Positions 30,901 to 41,435 of a DNA stretch of 64,000 bases are shown one piece after another (position 1 is the first letter of the stretch; the number at the start of each line of letters is the position of its first letter). Location of the stretch: positions 54,660 through 118,659 of the forward strand of contig NZ_LMUW01000026.1 in assembly GCF_009765735.1 (NCBI RefSeq), given 5' to 3'. Both the position numbers and the translations under genes were made by a program. The DNA comes from Xenophilus sp. L33. Lineage in GTDB: Bacteria > Pseudomonadota > Gammaproteobacteria > Burkholderiales > Burkholderiaceae_C. The notes under the pieces are model-generated. The model did not search any database and was not told the DNA's origin. It saw nothing but the letters and a program-made list of their open reading frames with translations.

Positions 30901-31768
30901 CGTCGAAGATGCGCTCCTGCTCGGCCGCCGACAGCCGCGCGAACAGCGGCAGCACCTCGGCGTTGCGCATCAGCGGCTGATGCGTGAGGTGCCGGCGCAG
31001 GTGGTCGGCAGCCTCGCGGATCTCGCGTTCGCCGGGCAGGAAGACCAGGATGTCGCCCGCATGGTGCGGATCGCGCCAGAGTTCGTCGACGCCGTCGGCG
31101 ATCGCGTCGTTCAGGTCGTGGTCGCGCGATTCCTCGAAGGGGCGGTAGCGCTGCTCGACCGGATAGGTCCGGCCGGAAACCATGATGGTCGGCGCCGGCC
31201 CCTTGGCCGAAGCGAAATGCTGCGCGAAGCGGTCCGCGTCGATGGTCGCCGAGGTCACGATCACCTTCAGGTCGGGCCGGCGCGGCAGGATCTCGCGCAG
31301 GTAGCCCAGCAGGAAGTCGATGTTGAGCGAACGCTCGTGGGCCTCGTCGATGATGATCGTGTCGTAGGCCTTCAGGAGCGGATCGGTCTGGGTCTCGGCC
31401 AGCAGGATGCCGTCGGTCATCAGCTTGACCGAGGCGTCGCGCGACAGCCGGTCCTGGAAGCGCACCTTGAAGCCGACCACTTCGCCCAGCGGGGTCTTCA
31501 GTTCCTCCGCGATGCGCTTGGCCACCGAGGTGGCGGCGATGCGCCGCGGCTGCGTGTGGCCGATCAGCCGGCCCTTGCCGGGCGGCGCGTTGAGCTTGCC
31601 GCGGCCCAGCGCCAGCACGATCTTGGGCAGCTGCGTGGTCTTGCCCGAGCCGGTCTCGCCGCAGACGATCACGACCTGGTGGGCCTGGATGGCGGCGCTG
31701 ATTTCGTCGCGCCGGGCCGACACCGGCAGGCTTTCCGGGAATTCGATTCGAAGAGGTGGCGAAGACAA
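27917..31768 (-). CDS. hrpA: ATP-dependent RNA helicase HrpA
   Basis: DEAH-box RNA helicase, 1283 residues if translation starts at the TTG at 31768 (L/M-SSPPLRIEFPESLPVSARR). No in-frame ATG or GTG gives a family-like N-terminus. A CTG at 31780 with GAGGA seven bases upstream is the alternative. Walker A GETGSGKTTQ lies at residues 37-46, DEAH at 141-144, the SAT motif in VTSATIDADRF, and QRAGRCGR for motif VI. The HA2/OB-fold region follows, then the long DUF3418-type C-terminal half typical of HrpA. Implicated in rescuing stalled ribosomes and mRNA processing. Divergent from argA. Confidence 0.93.
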   Translation of the reverse strand: MSSPPLRIEFPESLPVSARRDEISAAIQAHQVVIVCGETGSGKTTQLPKIVLALGRGKLNAPPGKGRLIGHTQPRRIAATSVAKRIAEELKTPLGEVVGFKVRFQDRLSRDASVKLMTDGILLAETQTDPLLKAYDTIIIDEAHERSLNIDFLLGYLREILPRRPDLKVIVTSATIDADRFAQHFASAKGPAPTIMVSGRTYPVEQRYRPFEESRDHDLNDAIADGVDELWRDPHHAGDILVFLPGEREIREAADHLRRHLTHQPLMRNAEVLPLFARLSAAEQERIFDGHTGRRIVLATNVAETSLTVPGIRYVIDAGTARVKRYSFRSKVEQLLVEPISQAAANQRAGRCGRVADGICIRLYDEKDFDSRPRFTDPEILRSSLAAVILRMKSLHLGDVERFPFLEAPQRRAIADGYQLLNELGAVDDANELTPMGAELARLPLDPRVARMIIEARGRGALEEVLVIASALSVQDVRDRPMEMQQQADQAHSKFDDEKSEFSGYLRLWKWLQEARGGHGDTHKLSNRQHEQLLRQNFINIRRVREWRDIHSQLLSVVAEHKWRLNAEPAGYEPLHLSMLSGLLGNIGWKMEDDEAYLGARGIKFYKHPGAHLKKKPGRWIVCAELVETTRLFGRGIANIEPQWLEQVAGHLLKKQLLDPHWEKKGAQVAALERATLYGLVVYSGRRVDFGRVDPVAAREIFIREALVGGQWESKLPFLAANRKLVREVEGLEHKARRQDVLVDEELIYAFYDAQLPPEIASGASFEHWYRERAKGEPRLLFLTRDELMRHQAAGITTQSFPPTVRLGGVDCAATYLHEPGDAKDGLTVTVPLFVLNQVSDERCEWLVTGMLKDKLQALLKSLPQRPRSRLVPLPETASRYAELMSAPEVFGHGSLTDALLKRVRDQTSLDVKRTDFKLDMLAPHLFMNLRVVDEHGRQLGMGRSLGALKAEWGTQARGAFQALAALEVRSAPAAEAVPQAPAPAAGRARNDAAPPASLPAGQRYTAWTFGELPELMEVRRGPQSLVGFPALIDGGDAVTIEVFDEPAVAAAKHRAGLRRLFALQLKDALKYLEKNIPELQKMAVAYMPLGTAEELRAQIVEVAIDRAFLQEPLPADEASFKRRLDEGRGRLTLIANEVARLAGTILVDYAQAVRKIKDTKSQPDATADAQQQLQRLVGKRFIADTPWLRLQHLSRYLKAITLRLDKLRADPARDTQRLGELRPQEQRYWRLLAERKGVVDERMSEFRWLLEELRVSFFAQELRTPQPVSVKRLDKLWAQLEH

Positions 31769-31834
31769 GGGGCAGTTCAGGGAAAATCCTCGATTATCTT
31801 GCGCCCGGCAATTCCGCCCCGACCCACCCCGCCA

Positions 31835-33181
31835 ATGTCCGCTGTCTTCAATTTCACCTTCGTGCCCTGGTTCCGTTCGGTGGCGCCCTATATCCACATG
31901 CATCGCGGCAAGACCTTCGTGGTCGCGATGGCCGGCGAAGCCATCGCCGCCGGCAAGCTGCCGAACATCGCGCAGGACCTGGCGCTGATCCAGAGCATGG
32001 GCGTCAAGGTGGTGCTGGTGCACGGCTTCCGCCCGCAGGTCAACGAGCAGCTGCAGGCCAAGGGGCACCAGGCCAAGTATTCGCACGGCATCCGCATCAC
32101 CGACGAGGTCGCGCTCGACTGCGCCCAGGAAGCTGCCGGCCAGCTGCGCTACGAGATCGAGGCCGCCTTCAGCCAGGGCCTGCCCAACACGCCGATGGCC
32201 GGCTCGACCATCCGCGTCATCTCGGGCAACTTCATCACCGCCCGGCCGGTCGGCGTGGTCGACGGCGTCGACTTCCAGCATTCGGGCCTGGTGCGCAAGG
32301 TCGACAGCGCCGGCATCCGGCGCGCGCTCGACTTCGGCGCGATGGTGCTGATGTCGCCCTTCGGCTTCTCGCCCACCGGCGAGGCCTTCAACCTGACGAT
32401 GGAAGAGGTCGCCACCAGCGTCGCCATCTCGATCCAGGCCGACAAGCTGATCTTCCTGACCGAGGTGCCGGGCATCGCGCAGGACACCCAGCTGCCGGTC
32501 AGCGAAGACAACCCGATCGACACCGAGCTGCCGCTGGACGAAGCCCGCAAGCTCCTGGCCTCGCTGCCGCCGGCGCAGCGGCCGACCGACACCGCCTTCT
32601 ACCTGCAGCACTGCGTCAAGGCCTGCGAGGCCGGCATCGAGCGCAACCACATCCTGCCCTTCGCGGTCGATGGCTCGCTGCTGCTGGAGGTCTACGTGCA
32701 CGACGGCATCGGCACCATGATCATCGACGAGAAGCTCGAGTCCCTGCGCGAGGCGACGGTCGACGACATCGGCGGCATCCTGCAGCTGATCGAGCCCTTC
32801 GAGCGCGACGGCACGCTGGTCAAGCGCAGCCGCACCGAGATCGAGCGCGACGTCGCCCAATACACCGTGATCGAGCACGACGGCGTGATCTTCGGCTGCG
32901 CCGCGCTCTACCCCTATCCGGAAGCACGCACCGCCGAGATGGCGGCGCTCACCGTCTCGCCGCAGTCGCAGGGCCAGGGCGACGGCGAAAGCATCCTGCG
33001 ACGCGTCGAGCACCGCGCCAAGGCCTCGGGCCTTGAAAGCATCTTCGTGCTCACCACCCGCACGATGCACTGGTTCCTGAAGCGCGGTTTCCAGCAGGTC
33101 AACCCCGACTGGCTGCCCGAGGCCCGCAAGCGCAAGTACAACTGGGACCGCAAGAGCCAGGTGCTGGTCAAGAAGCTGTAG
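31835..33181 (+). CDS. argA: N-acetylglutamate synthase ArgA
   Basis: First step of arginine biosynthesis (acetyl-CoA plus glutamate). 448 residues: an amino-acid-kinase-like N-terminal domain (residues 1-290: FVPWFRSVAPYIHMHRGKTFV, VLVHGFRPQVNEQL, RVISGNFITARPVGV) and a GNAT acetyltransferase domain (about 300-448: RSRTEIERDVAQY, GCAALYPYPEA, SQGQGDGESIL). This is the classical ArgA layout, feedback-inhibited by arginine in the family. Start ATG at 31835, 66 bases from the divergent hrpA start. Confidence 0.95.
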   Translation: MSAVFNFTFVPWFRSVAPYIHMHRGKTFVVAMAGEAIAAGKLPNIAQDLALIQSMGVKVVLVHGFRPQVNEQLQAKGHQAKYSHGIRITDEVALDCAQEAAGQLRYEIEAAFSQGLPNTPMAGSTIRVISGNFITARPVGVVDGVDFQHSGLVRKVDSAGIRRALDFGAMVLMSPFGFSPTGEAFNLTMEEVATSVAISIQADKLIFLTEVPGIAQDTQLPVSEDNPIDTELPLDEARKLLASLPPAQRPTDTAFYLQHCVKACEAGIERNHILPFAVDGSLLLEVYVHDGIGTMIIDEKLESLREATVDDIGGILQLIEPFERDGTLVKRSRTEIERDVAQYTVIEHDGVIFGCAALYPYPEARTAEMAALTVSPQSQGQGDGESILRRVEHRAKASGLESIFVLTTRTMHWFLKRGFQQVNPDWLPEARKRKYNWDRKSQVLVKKL

Positions 33182-33206
33182 CGCGGGCCGCCGGATAATC
33201 CAGCCC

Positions 33207-34417
33207 ATGAATCCCCTGCTCGCCAAACTGCAGCCCTACCCCTTCGAGCGGCTGCGCCAACTGTTCGCCGACGTCCGGCCGAATCCGGAATTCGCACCGA
33301 TCAGCCTGGGCATAGGCGAACCCAAGCACGCCACGCCCGCGTTCATCAAGGACGCATTGACCTCCAGCCTCGGCGCGCTGGCCGCCTATCCGGCGACCGC
33401 CGGCACGCCGGCCCTGCGCGAATCCTTCACCGGCTGGCTGCAGCGCCGCTACGGCCTGGCGCTCGACCCCGCGACCCAGGTGCTGCCGATCAACGGATCG
33501 CGCGAGGCGCTGTTCGCGCTCTGCCAGACGGTCGTGGACGCGAGCCGCGTGCCCACGCCGGCGGTGCTGTCGCCGAATCCGTTCTATCAAATCTACGAAG
33601 GCGCGGCCCTGCTCACGGGCGCCGAGCCGTGGTACGTGCCGAGCGTGCCCGAGCGCAACTTCGCGGTCGACTGGGACAGCGTGCCGGCCGAGGTCTGGGC
33701 CCGCGCGCAGTTGGTCTTCGTCTGCTCGCCCGGCAACCCGACCGGCGCGGTGATGCCGCTGCCCGAGTGGAAGAAGCTCTTCGAGCTGTCGGACCGCCAC
33801 GGCTTCGTGATCGCCTCCGACGAGTGCTACAGCGAGATCTACTTCCGCGACGAGCCGCCGCTGGCCGGGCTCGAGGCGGCCTCGGCGCTCGGCCGCCACG
33901 ACTTCCGCAACCTGATCGCGCTCACCTCGCTGTCCAAGCGCAGCAACGTGCCGGGCCTGCGCAGCGGCTTCGTGGCCGGCGACGCCGCGATCATCAAGGC
34001 CTTCCTGCTCTACCGCACCTACCACGGCAGCGCGATGAGCGGCTCGGTGGCGGCCGCCAGCATCGCCGCCTGGAACGACGAGACCCATGTCGTCGACAAC
34101 CGCGCCATGTACCGCACCAAGTTCGCCGCGGTCACGCCGCTGCTCGAGGCGGTGCTCGACGTGCGGCTGCCCGACGCCGCCTTCTACCTGTGGGCCGGCG
34201 TGCCCGCCGCCTGGCAGGGCGACGACGCGGCCTTCGCTCGCGCGCTCTACGCTCAATACAATGTGACGGTTCTGCCCGGCAGCTACCTCGCCCGCGAGGT
34301 CAACGGCGTCAATCCGGGCCGCGGCCGCATCCGCATGGCGCTCGTGGCCGACACCGCCGAATGCACCGAAGCCGCGCAACGCATCGTCAGATTCATCCAG
34401 GACCAGAGACTCTCCAC

Positions 34418-34421
<4 letters not shown>
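33207..34421 (+). CDS. dapC: Succinyldiaminopimelate transaminase DapC
   Basis: PLP aminotransferase of the succinylase lysine/meso-diaminopimelate pathway, 404 residues. Landmarks: [53 protein letters not shown], and the lysine in [17 protein letters not shown]. Its stop overlaps the dapD ATG (ATGA), and dapD and dapE nearby supply pathway context that separates it from ArgD-type or general aspartate-type enzymes. Confidence 0.94.
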
Positions 34422-35242
<821 letters not shown>

Positions 35243-35311
35243 CGACCACGCGCCGTCCGCCAGGGATGGCCCGGAAGCCTTTCACAACCACGACGCTGAG
35301 GAGAAGAGCCT

Positions 35312-36460
35312 GTGAACACGATGGAGCGAATTCTTCGACTGATGGCCGAGCGCAAGGCTTCCGATATCTACCTGTCGGCCAACTGCCCGGCCCTGATCCG
35401 CATCAACGGCAACTGCATGCCGATCAACGGCCAGGTGCTGCCGCCGGATTCGCCCTTCAACCTCCTCGCCGAAGTGGTGCACGAAAGCCGCATCGCCGAA
35501 CTGCAGCGCACCGGCGAGCTCAACATGGCGATCGCGCTGCCGGGCGCGGGCAACTTCCGCATCAGCGCGATGCGCCAGCGCGGCACCTACGCGGTGGTGG
35601 TGCGGCACATCGCCTCGGTCATTCCGTCCTTCGAGGAACTGAACCTGCCCGAGATCCTGAAGACGCTGGTGATGGAGAAGCGCGGCCTCATCCTCATGGT
35701 CGGCTCCACCGGCGCCGGCAAGAGCACCACGCTGGCCTCGATGCTCGACTACCGCAACGAGAACGCCACCGGCCACATCCTCACGGTCGAGGAGCCGATC
35801 GAGTTCACCTTCACCAACAAGAAGTCGATGGTCAACCAGCGCGACGTCGGCAGCGACACCCAGTCGCTGCAGATCGCGCTCAAGAACGCGCTGCGCCAGG
35901 CGCCCGACGTGATCCAGATCGGCGAGATCCGCGACCGCGAGACCATGACCGCTGCGATCGCCTATGCGCAGTCGGGCCACCTCTGCGTGGCCACGCTGCA
36001 CGCCAACAACAGCTACCGCGCGCTCAACCGCATCCTGAGCTTCTATCCGGTCGAGGTGCGCGCCACGCTGCTGGGCGACCTCGGCGGTGCGCTGCGCGCG
36101 ATCGTGGCCCAGCGCCTGCTGCGCACGCCCAACGGCGCGCGCGTGCCGGCGCTCGAGGTGCTGCTGAACACCGCGCTGGTGGCCGAACTGATCGGCAAGG
36201 GCGACTTCTCGGCGGTCAAGGAAGCCATGGAGCAGTCGATGGCCGAAGGCTCGCAGACCTTCGAGGAAGACATCGCGCGCCTGATCACCGAAGACCTGGT
36301 CAGCCGCGAGGAAGGCCTGGCCCAGGCCGACTCGCCGACCAACCTCATGTGGCGCCTGCAGAACCGCAGCGCGCCGCCGCCGACCAAGCAGGACCGCGCC
36401 CTGCTCGACCAGGCCGAGGAACCCACCTTCACCGACATCACGCTCGACGTGCGTCACTGA
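35312..36460 (+). CDS. pilU: Type IV pilus retraction ATPase PilU
   Basis: Hexameric secretion ATPase that supports PilT in pilus retraction and twitching. 382 residues from a GTG at 35312 with AGGAG about eight bases upstream; [18 protein letters not shown] at 35321 is an alternative start. Walker [10 protein letters not shown], the Asp box VEEPIEFTF, the [11 protein letters not shown]alker B and the His box [12 protein letters not shown] are all present. The C-terminal acidic tail after about residue 340 and the sequence [16 protein letters not shown] fit PilU better than PilT. No other pilus gene is near; it lies between dapD and dapE. Confidence 0.9.
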   Translation: MNTMERILRLMAERKASDIYLSANCPALIRINGNCMPINGQVLPPDSPFNLLAEVVHESRIAELQRTGELNMAIALPGAGNFRISAMRQRGTYAVVVRHIASVIPSFEELNLPEILKTLVMEKRGLILMVGSTGAGKSTTLASMLDYRNENATGHILTVEEPIEFTFTNKKSMVNQRDVGSDTQSLQIALKNALRQAPDVIQIGEIRDRETMTAAIAYAQSGHLCVATLHANNSYRALNRILSFYPVEVRATLLGDLGGALRAIVAQRLLRTPNGARVPALEVLLNTALVAELIGKGDFSAVKEAMEQSMAEGSQTFEEDIARLITEDLVSREEGLAQADSPTNLMWRLQNRSAPPPTKQDRALLDQAEEPTFTDITLDVRH

Positions 36461-36473
36461 CCTTTTTTCCCCG

Positions 36474-37658
36474 ATGTCCCGAACGCTGCAGCTTGCCGAA
36501 CAACTGATCTCCCGCCCGTCGGTCACGCCGGACGACGCGGGCTGCCAGCAGATCCTCGGCGAGCGGCTGGGGCGGCTCGGCTTCAGGCTCGAGACGATCG
36601 AGAGCGGCCCGGCCGACTTCCGGGTCACCAACCTGTGGGCGGTGCGGCCGGGCGCGGGTCCGCAAAGCCGCACCCTCGCCTTCGCCGGCCACACCGACGT
36701 GGTGCCGACCGGGCCGCTCGAGCAGTGGACCTCGCCGCCCTTCACGCCGACGCACCGCGACGGCCGCCTCTATGGCCGCGGTGCCTGCGACATGAAGACA
36801 TCGATCGCGGCCTTCGTCGTCGCGATCGAGGAATTCCTGGCCGCCAAGCCGGCACCGCGCCTGACGCTCGCGCTGCTCGTCACCAGCGACGAGGAAGGCC
36901 CCGGCGTCGACGGCACGGTGGTGGTCTGCAACGCGCTGGCGGCGCGCGCCGAGCCGGTCGACTACTGCATCGTCGGCGAGCCGACCTCGGTGGAGCGCTG
37001 CGGCGACATGATCAAGAACGGCCGCCGCGGAACCATGAGCGGCAAGCTCACGGTCAAGGGCGTGCAGGGCCACATCGCCTATCCGCACCTGGCGAAGAAC
37101 CCGGTGCACGCGCTGGCGCCGGCGCTGGCCGAGTTGGTAGGCATCAACGCCGCCGCCGGCTGGGACGGCGGCAACGACCACTTCCAGCCGACCAGCTGGC
37201 AGGTCAGCAACTTTCATTCGGGCACCGGCGCCGGCAACGTCATTCCGGGCTCGGCGGTGGTCGACTTCAACTTCCGCTTCTCGACCGAATCGACGCCCGA
37301 ATCGCTGCAGCAGCGGGTGCACGGCGTGCTCGATGCGCACGGCCTCGACTACACGCTGGCCTGGACGGTCGGCGGCCTGCCCTTCCTCACGCATCCGGGC
37401 CAGCTGGTCGAGGCGGTGCAAGAGGCGATCCGCGACGAGACCGGCATCGCCACCGAGCTGTCGACCAGCGGCGGCACCAGCGACGCGCGCTTCATCGCCA
37501 AGATCTGCAAGCAGGTGATCGAGCTCGGCCCGGTCAACGCCAGCATCCACAAGATCGACGAGCACATCGCGGTGGCCGAGATCGATCCGCTGAAGAACAT
37601 CTACCGCCGCACCATCGAGCGGCTCGAGGCGCTCGAAACCCGACCGGTGCCGCGATGA
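36474..37658 (+). CDS. dapE: Succinyldiaminopimelate desuccinylase DapE
   Basis: M20-family zinc hydrolase that yields LL-diaminopimelate. 394 residues. Landmarks: [24 protein letters not shown] (metal ligand His and catalytic Asp), [15 protein letters not shown] (bridging Asp), [12 protein letters not shown] (catalytic Glu-Glu), VGEPTSVE and [10 protein letters not shown] with later His ligand. Starts 13 bases after pilU and overlaps prmB by four bases (ATGA). Confidence 0.96.
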   Translation: MSRTLQLAEQLISRPSVTPDDAGCQQILGERLGRLGFRLETIESGPADFRVTNLWAVRPGAGPQSRTLAFAGHTDVVPTGPLEQWTSPPFTPTHRDGRLYGRGACDMKTSIAAFVVAIEEFLAAKPAPRLTLALLVTSDEEGPGVDGTVVVCNALAARAEPVDYCIVGEPTSVERCGDMIKNGRRGTMSGKLTVKGVQGHIAYPHLAKNPVHALAPALAELVGINAAAGWDGGNDHFQPTSWQVSNFHSGTGAGNVIPGSAVVDFNFRFSTESTPESLQQRVHGVLDAHGLDYTLAWTVGGLPFLTHPGQLVEAVQEAIRDETGIATELSTSGGTSDARFIAKICKQVIELGPVNASIHKIDEHIAVAEIDPLKNIYRRTIERLEALETRPVPR

Positions 37659-38518
37659 GCACCGTCCGCGAACTGATCGAGTCCGGCGCCGCCCGGCTCG
37701 ACGCGGCCGGCGTCGCCTTCGGCCACGGCACCGACAACGCCTTCGACGAAGCGGTCTGGCTGGTGCTGTGGCGACTCGGCCTGCCGCTGGACGAGCTCGA
37801 CGAGGTTGCCGGACGGCCGGTGTCGCCGGCCGACGCGGCCCGCATCGAAGCGCTCCTCGCCGAGCGCATCGCCAGCCGCAAGCCGGCCGCCTACCTGACG
37901 CGCGAGGCCTGGCTGCAAGGCGTGCCCTTCTATGTCGACGAGCGCGCCATCGTGCCGCGCAGCTTCATTGCCGAATTGCTGGCCGACGGCAGCATCGACC
38001 CCTGGCTCGACGCCGACACGCGCCGGGTGCTCGACCTGTGCACCGGCAACGGCAGCCTGGCGGTGCTGGCGGCACTCACCTACCCCGAGATCGAGATCGA
38101 CGCGGCCGACCTGTCGCGGGAAGCCCTCGAGGTCGCGGCCATCAACGTCACCCGCCACCAGCTCGATGCGCGCATCCGGCTGGTCGAATCCGACGGCCTG
38201 GCGCAAGTGCCCGGGCCCTACGACCTCATCCTTTGCAACCCGCCGTACGTCAACGCGCGCAGCATGCAGGCGCTGCCGGCCGAATATTGCGCCGAGCCCG
38301 CGCTGGCGCTGGCCGGCGGTGCCGACGGCATGGATTTCATCCGCCGCCTCTTGGCCGAAGCCCCCGCGCACATGACCGAATCGGCGGTGCTGGTGCTTGA
38401 AATCGGCAACGAGCGCCCCCATTTCGAAGCTGCATTTCCGCAGCTCGAAGCCGTCTGGCTGGCGACCAGCGCGGGCGACGACCAGGTCCTGCTGGTCACG
38501 CGCGAATCCCTCACCTGA
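37655..38518 (+). CDS. prmB: Ribosomal protein L3 N5-glutamine methyltransferase PrmB
   Basis: SAM-dependent methyltransferase that modifies a glutamine of ribosomal protein L3. 287 residues. An N-terminal helical domain ([17 protein letters not shown]) precedes the Rossmann core with [22 protein letters not shown] and the substrate-binding [14 protein letters not shown]. The E-Y-x-x-EP stretch [12 protein letters not shown] is typical of PrmB. PrmC (for release factors) is the close alternative; the PPYVN context and length favour PrmB. Coupled to dapE. Confidence 0.92.
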   Translation: MSTVRELIESGAARLDAAGVAFGHGTDNAFDEAVWLVLWRLGLPLDELDEVAGRPVSPADAARIEALLAERIASRKPAAYLTREAWLQGVPFYVDERAIVPRSFIAELLADGSIDPWLDADTRRVLDLCTGNGSLAVLAALTYPEIEIDAADLSREALEVAAINVTRHQLDARIRLVESDGLAQVPGPYDLILCNPPYVNARSMQALPAEYCAEPALALAGGADGMDFIRRLLAEAPAHMTESAVLVLEIGNERPHFEAAFPQLEAVWLATSAGDDQVLLVTRESLT

Positions 38519-38546
38519 AGCTGCCCGCCGCACGGCGGGCAAAGAA

Positions 38547-40628
38547 ATGATCACTCTCAAGAACGTCATCCTGCGTCGCAGCGCCAAAGTGCTGCTCGAC
38601 GGCGCCAGCGTCACCATCAACCCCGGCGAGAAGGTCGGGCTGGTCGGGCGCAACGGCGCCGGCAAGTCGACCCTGTTCGCACTCTTCAACGGCACGCTGC
38701 ACGAGGACGGCGGCGACTTCTCGGTGCCGAAGCAGTGGCGCATGGCGCAGGTCGCGCAGGACATGCCTGAGACCGAGCAGGGCGCCACAGAATTCGTGGT
38801 CGGCGGCGATACCCGCCTGGTCGAACTGCGCGAGCAGCTCGCCGCCGCCGAGGCCGGCCACGAGGCCGACCCGGACGACCACGACATGGGCATGGCGCTC
38901 GCCCACGCCTACACCGACCTGGCCGACGCCGGCGAGCACGACGCGGTGCCGCGGGCGCAGGCGCTGATCCTCGGCCTGGGCTTCAAGTCTCACGAGCTGG
39001 ACCAGCCGGTCAACAGCTTCTCCGGCGGCTGGCGCATGCGGCTGCAGTTGGCCCGCGCCCTGATGTGCCCGAGCGACCTCCTGCTGCTCGACGAACCCAC
39101 CAACCACCTGGACCTGGACGCGCTCGTCTGGCTCGAAGCCTGGCTGCAGAAATACGCCGGCACCATGATCGTGATCAGCCACGACCGCGAATTCCTCGAC
39201 GCGGTGACCGACGTCACGCTGCACATCGCCAACGCCCAACTCACGCGCTACGGCGGCAACTACAGCAAGTTCGAGGACATGCGGGCGCTCCAGATGTCGC
39301 AGCAGCAGGTCGCCTTCGCCAAGCAGCAGGACAAGATCGCCCACCTGCAGAAGTTCATCGACCGCTTCAAGGCCAAGGCCAGCAAGGCCAAGCAGGCGCA
39401 AAGCCGGGTCAAGGCGCTGGAACGCATGGAGAAGGTCGCGCCGCTGCTGGCCGAGGCCGACTTCACCTTCGAATTCAAGGAGCCGGGCAACATCCCGAAC
39501 CCGATGCTGTCGATCAGCGGCGCGGCCTTCGGCTACAAGGCCGAGGTCGAGGGCGAGGAGCCGAAGACCATCCTGCGCGGCGTCAACCGCTCGGTGCTGG
39601 CCGGCCAGCGCATCGGCATCCTGGGCGCCAACGGCCAGGGCAAGTCGACCCTGGTGAAGACGGTCGCGCGCGAGATGGGCGCGCTCGCCGGCACCGTCAC
39701 CGAAGGCAAGGGCCTGAACATCGGCTACTTCGCCCAGCAGGAACTGGACGTGCTGCGGCCGCAGGACAACCCGCTGGAGCACATGGTCCGCATGGCCCGC
39801 GAACTGGGCGCGAGTGTCAAGGAGCGCACCGGCGAGCAGGACCTGCGCGGCTTCCTCGGCAGCTTCAATTTCAGCGGCGACATGGTCAAGCAGCCGGTCG
39901 GCACGATGAGCGGCGGCGAGAAGGCGCGCCTGGTGCTGGCGATGATGGTCTGGCAGCGCCCCAACCTGCTGCTGCTCGACGAACCGACCAACCACCTGGA
40001 CCTGGCCACCCGTGAGGCGCTGGCGGTGGCGCTCAACGAATTCGAAGGCACCCTGATGCTGGTCAGCCACGACCGGGCGCTGCTGCGCTCGGTCTGCGAC
40101 GAATTCTGGCTGGTCGGGCGCGGCGTCGTCGCCGACTTCGACGGCGACCTCGACGACTACCAGCGCTACCTGCTGGACGAAGCCAAGCGTCTGCGCGAGG
40201 AAGCCAAGATCGCCAACCGGGACGCGGCGCTGGCCCAGACCGCACCGGTGGTTGCGGCGCCGGCCGTGGCGTTGGCGGTAAAGGCCGAGCCGAAGCCGGC
40301 GGTCGCGCCCCGCGCTGCCGAAGCGGGCATCGCCGGCAGTGGCGGAAGCGCTGGCGGCGGCAAGAACCAGCGCAAGCACGACGCCCAGGAGCGCCAGCAG
40401 CGCAGCGAGCAGGCCAAGCCGCTCAAGCGCGAACTGGCCCGGATCGACGAGCTGCTGGCGGCCGCCGGCGGCGAGAAGGCCGAGATCGAAGGCCGCCTGG
40501 CGCAGCCCCTGCCGGCCGCCGAGATCGCCGAGGCCGGCAAGCGCCTGAAGTCGCTGGCCGACGAGATCGCGCTGCTGGAGGAACGCTGGCTTTCCCTCTC
40601 GGACCAGCTGGAATCGCTGGCCGCCTGA
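38547..40628 (+). CDS. yheS: ABC-F family ATPase, YheS type
   Basis: Soluble double-ABC protein of 693 residues without membrane segments; ABC-F members act on ribosomes. First cassette: GLVGRNGAGKSTLF, FSGGWRMRLQLARAL, LLLDEPTNHLD. Then an interdomain linker (FKAKASKAKQAQSRVKALERM) of the YheS kind. Second cassette: GILGANGQGKSTLV, MSGGEKARLVLAMM, LLLDEPTNHLD. Residues of about 540-693 form an Ala/Gly linker and a charged coiled-coil C-terminal domain. Uup is the nearest alternative. Starts 28 bases after prmB. Confidence 0.9.
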   Translation: MITLKNVILRRSAKVLLDGASVTINPGEKVGLVGRNGAGKSTLFALFNGTLHEDGGDFSVPKQWRMAQVAQDMPETEQGATEFVVGGDTRLVELREQLAAAEAGHEADPDDHDMGMALAHAYTDLADAGEHDAVPRAQALILGLGFKSHELDQPVNSFSGGWRMRLQLARALMCPSDLLLLDEPTNHLDLDALVWLEAWLQKYAGTMIVISHDREFLDAVTDVTLHIANAQLTRYGGNYSKFEDMRALQMSQQQVAFAKQQDKIAHLQKFIDRFKAKASKAKQAQSRVKALERMEKVAPLLAEADFTFEFKEPGNIPNPMLSISGAAFGYKAEVEGEEPKTILRGVNRSVLAGQRIGILGANGQGKSTLVKTVAREMGALAGTVTEGKGLNIGYFAQQELDVLRPQDNPLEHMVRMARELGASVKERTGEQDLRGFLGSFNFSGDMVKQPVGTMSGGEKARLVLAMMVWQRPNLLLLDEPTNHLDLATREALAVALNEFEGTLMLVSHDRALLRSVCDEFWLVGRGVVADFDGDLDDYQRYLLDEAKRLREEAKIANRDAALAQTAPVVAAPAVALAVKAEPKPAVAPRAAEAGIAGSGGSAGGGKNQRKHDAQERQQRSEQAKPLKRELARIDELLAAAGGEKAEIEGRLAQPLPAAEIAEAGKRLKSLADEIALLEERWLSLSDQLESLAA

Positions 40629-40641
40629 TAATGCAAGCGGA

Positions 40642-41232
40642 ATGTCTTCCGCCATCGACCTCGCCCAGGGCGACCCCCAGCTGATCGCCGCCATCCGGCG
40701 CAGCCGCCGGCTGCTCGGCCGCAAGGCGATGCTGGCGGCCGCCGCCGGCACCATCCCGCTGCCGGGCATCGACTGGGCCGCCGACGCCGCCCTGCTGTCG
40801 CGCGTGGTGCCCCAGATCAGCGCCGAATTCGGCCTCTCGGCCACCCAGCTCGACCGGATGGCGCCGCAGGACCGCGAACGCATCCGCAAGGCCGCCGCCA
40901 CCATCGGCGCCCTGCTGGTCGGCCGCTTCGTCACCCGCGAGCTTTTGATCAAGCTGGCCCGCCACGCGGGCGTGCGCCTGACCGCGCAACAGGCGGTCAA
41001 ATATGTGCCGATCGCCGGCCAGCTGGTGTCCGCGACCATGAGCTACGCCGCGATGCGGACATTGGGCGAATTGCATATCCGGGATTGCGTGCGGGTCGCG
41101 CAGTCGGTGCGTCACCTGTTGCCGGCGCCCGGCTCGGTCGATGCGGGGGCGGCCCGGTGGGCGGAACACGGCGAGAAAATTCGGCGGCCTGGCCGCCTGG
41201 GCGCGACCTGGAACCGGCTCCGACTTCGCTGA
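40642..41232 (+). CDS. DUF697/EcsC-like hypothetical protein
   Basis: 196 residues, function unknown. The central hydrophobic stretch KAMLAAAAGTIPLPGIDWAA followed by LLSRVVPQISAEFGLSATQLD resembles the DUF697/YcjF or EcsC type of membrane-associated domain. A second hydrophobic part (KYVPIAGQLVSATMSYAAMRTLG) follows, and the C-terminal 40 residues are basic. Start at 40642, 13 bases after the ABC-F gene, so probably the same transcript. The family call is by general resemblance only. Confidence 0.7.
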   Translation: MSSAIDLAQGDPQLIAAIRRSRRLLGRKAMLAAAAGTIPLPGIDWAADAALLSRVVPQISAEFGLSATQLDRMAPQDRERIRKAAATIGALLVGRFVTRELLIKLARHAGVRLTAQQAVKYVPIAGQLVSATMSYAAMRTLGELHIRDCVRVAQSVRHLLPAPGSVDAGAARWAEHGEKIRRPGRLGATWNRLRLR

Positions 41233-41348
41233 TTTGGGCTGACCCGGCCGCTTTCCACCAGCCGGCATTGACCCTGATGGGTTGTTGGACTACCACGACA
41301 TTGGGAAAATAGCAATTGTGCGCTCGGCCGATAATGCACAGACTTATC

Positions 41349-41435
41349 CAGTCGTGAGGGCTGGGTGGCTGCAAATCGATGACAGTTTGAGAAGACTGAG
41401 GTGACAGCCCAACCAAGGTCGTTTCCGCACGACTG
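41349..41435 (+). promoter_or_regulatory. Structured leader candidate before a small gene
   Basis: CAGTCGTG (41349-41356) and CACGACTG (41428-41435) are perfect 8-bp complements enclosing 71 bases. Inside them GGGCTG, just after the left arm, can pair with CAGCCC (41405-41410) just before the right arm. The right arm ends four bases before the GGAGGAG ribosome-binding site of the small gene at 41454. A GATAAT (-10-like) lies upstream at about 41330. Together these suggest a folded 5' leader or a small RNA. Confidence 0.4.

Noticed and set aside
38522..38540. GCCCGCC/GGCGGGC hairpin between prmB and the ABC-F gene as a terminator
   Set aside because: No U-tract follows and the next start codon is seven bases away. 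More likely a local GC palindrome or a weak attenuator.
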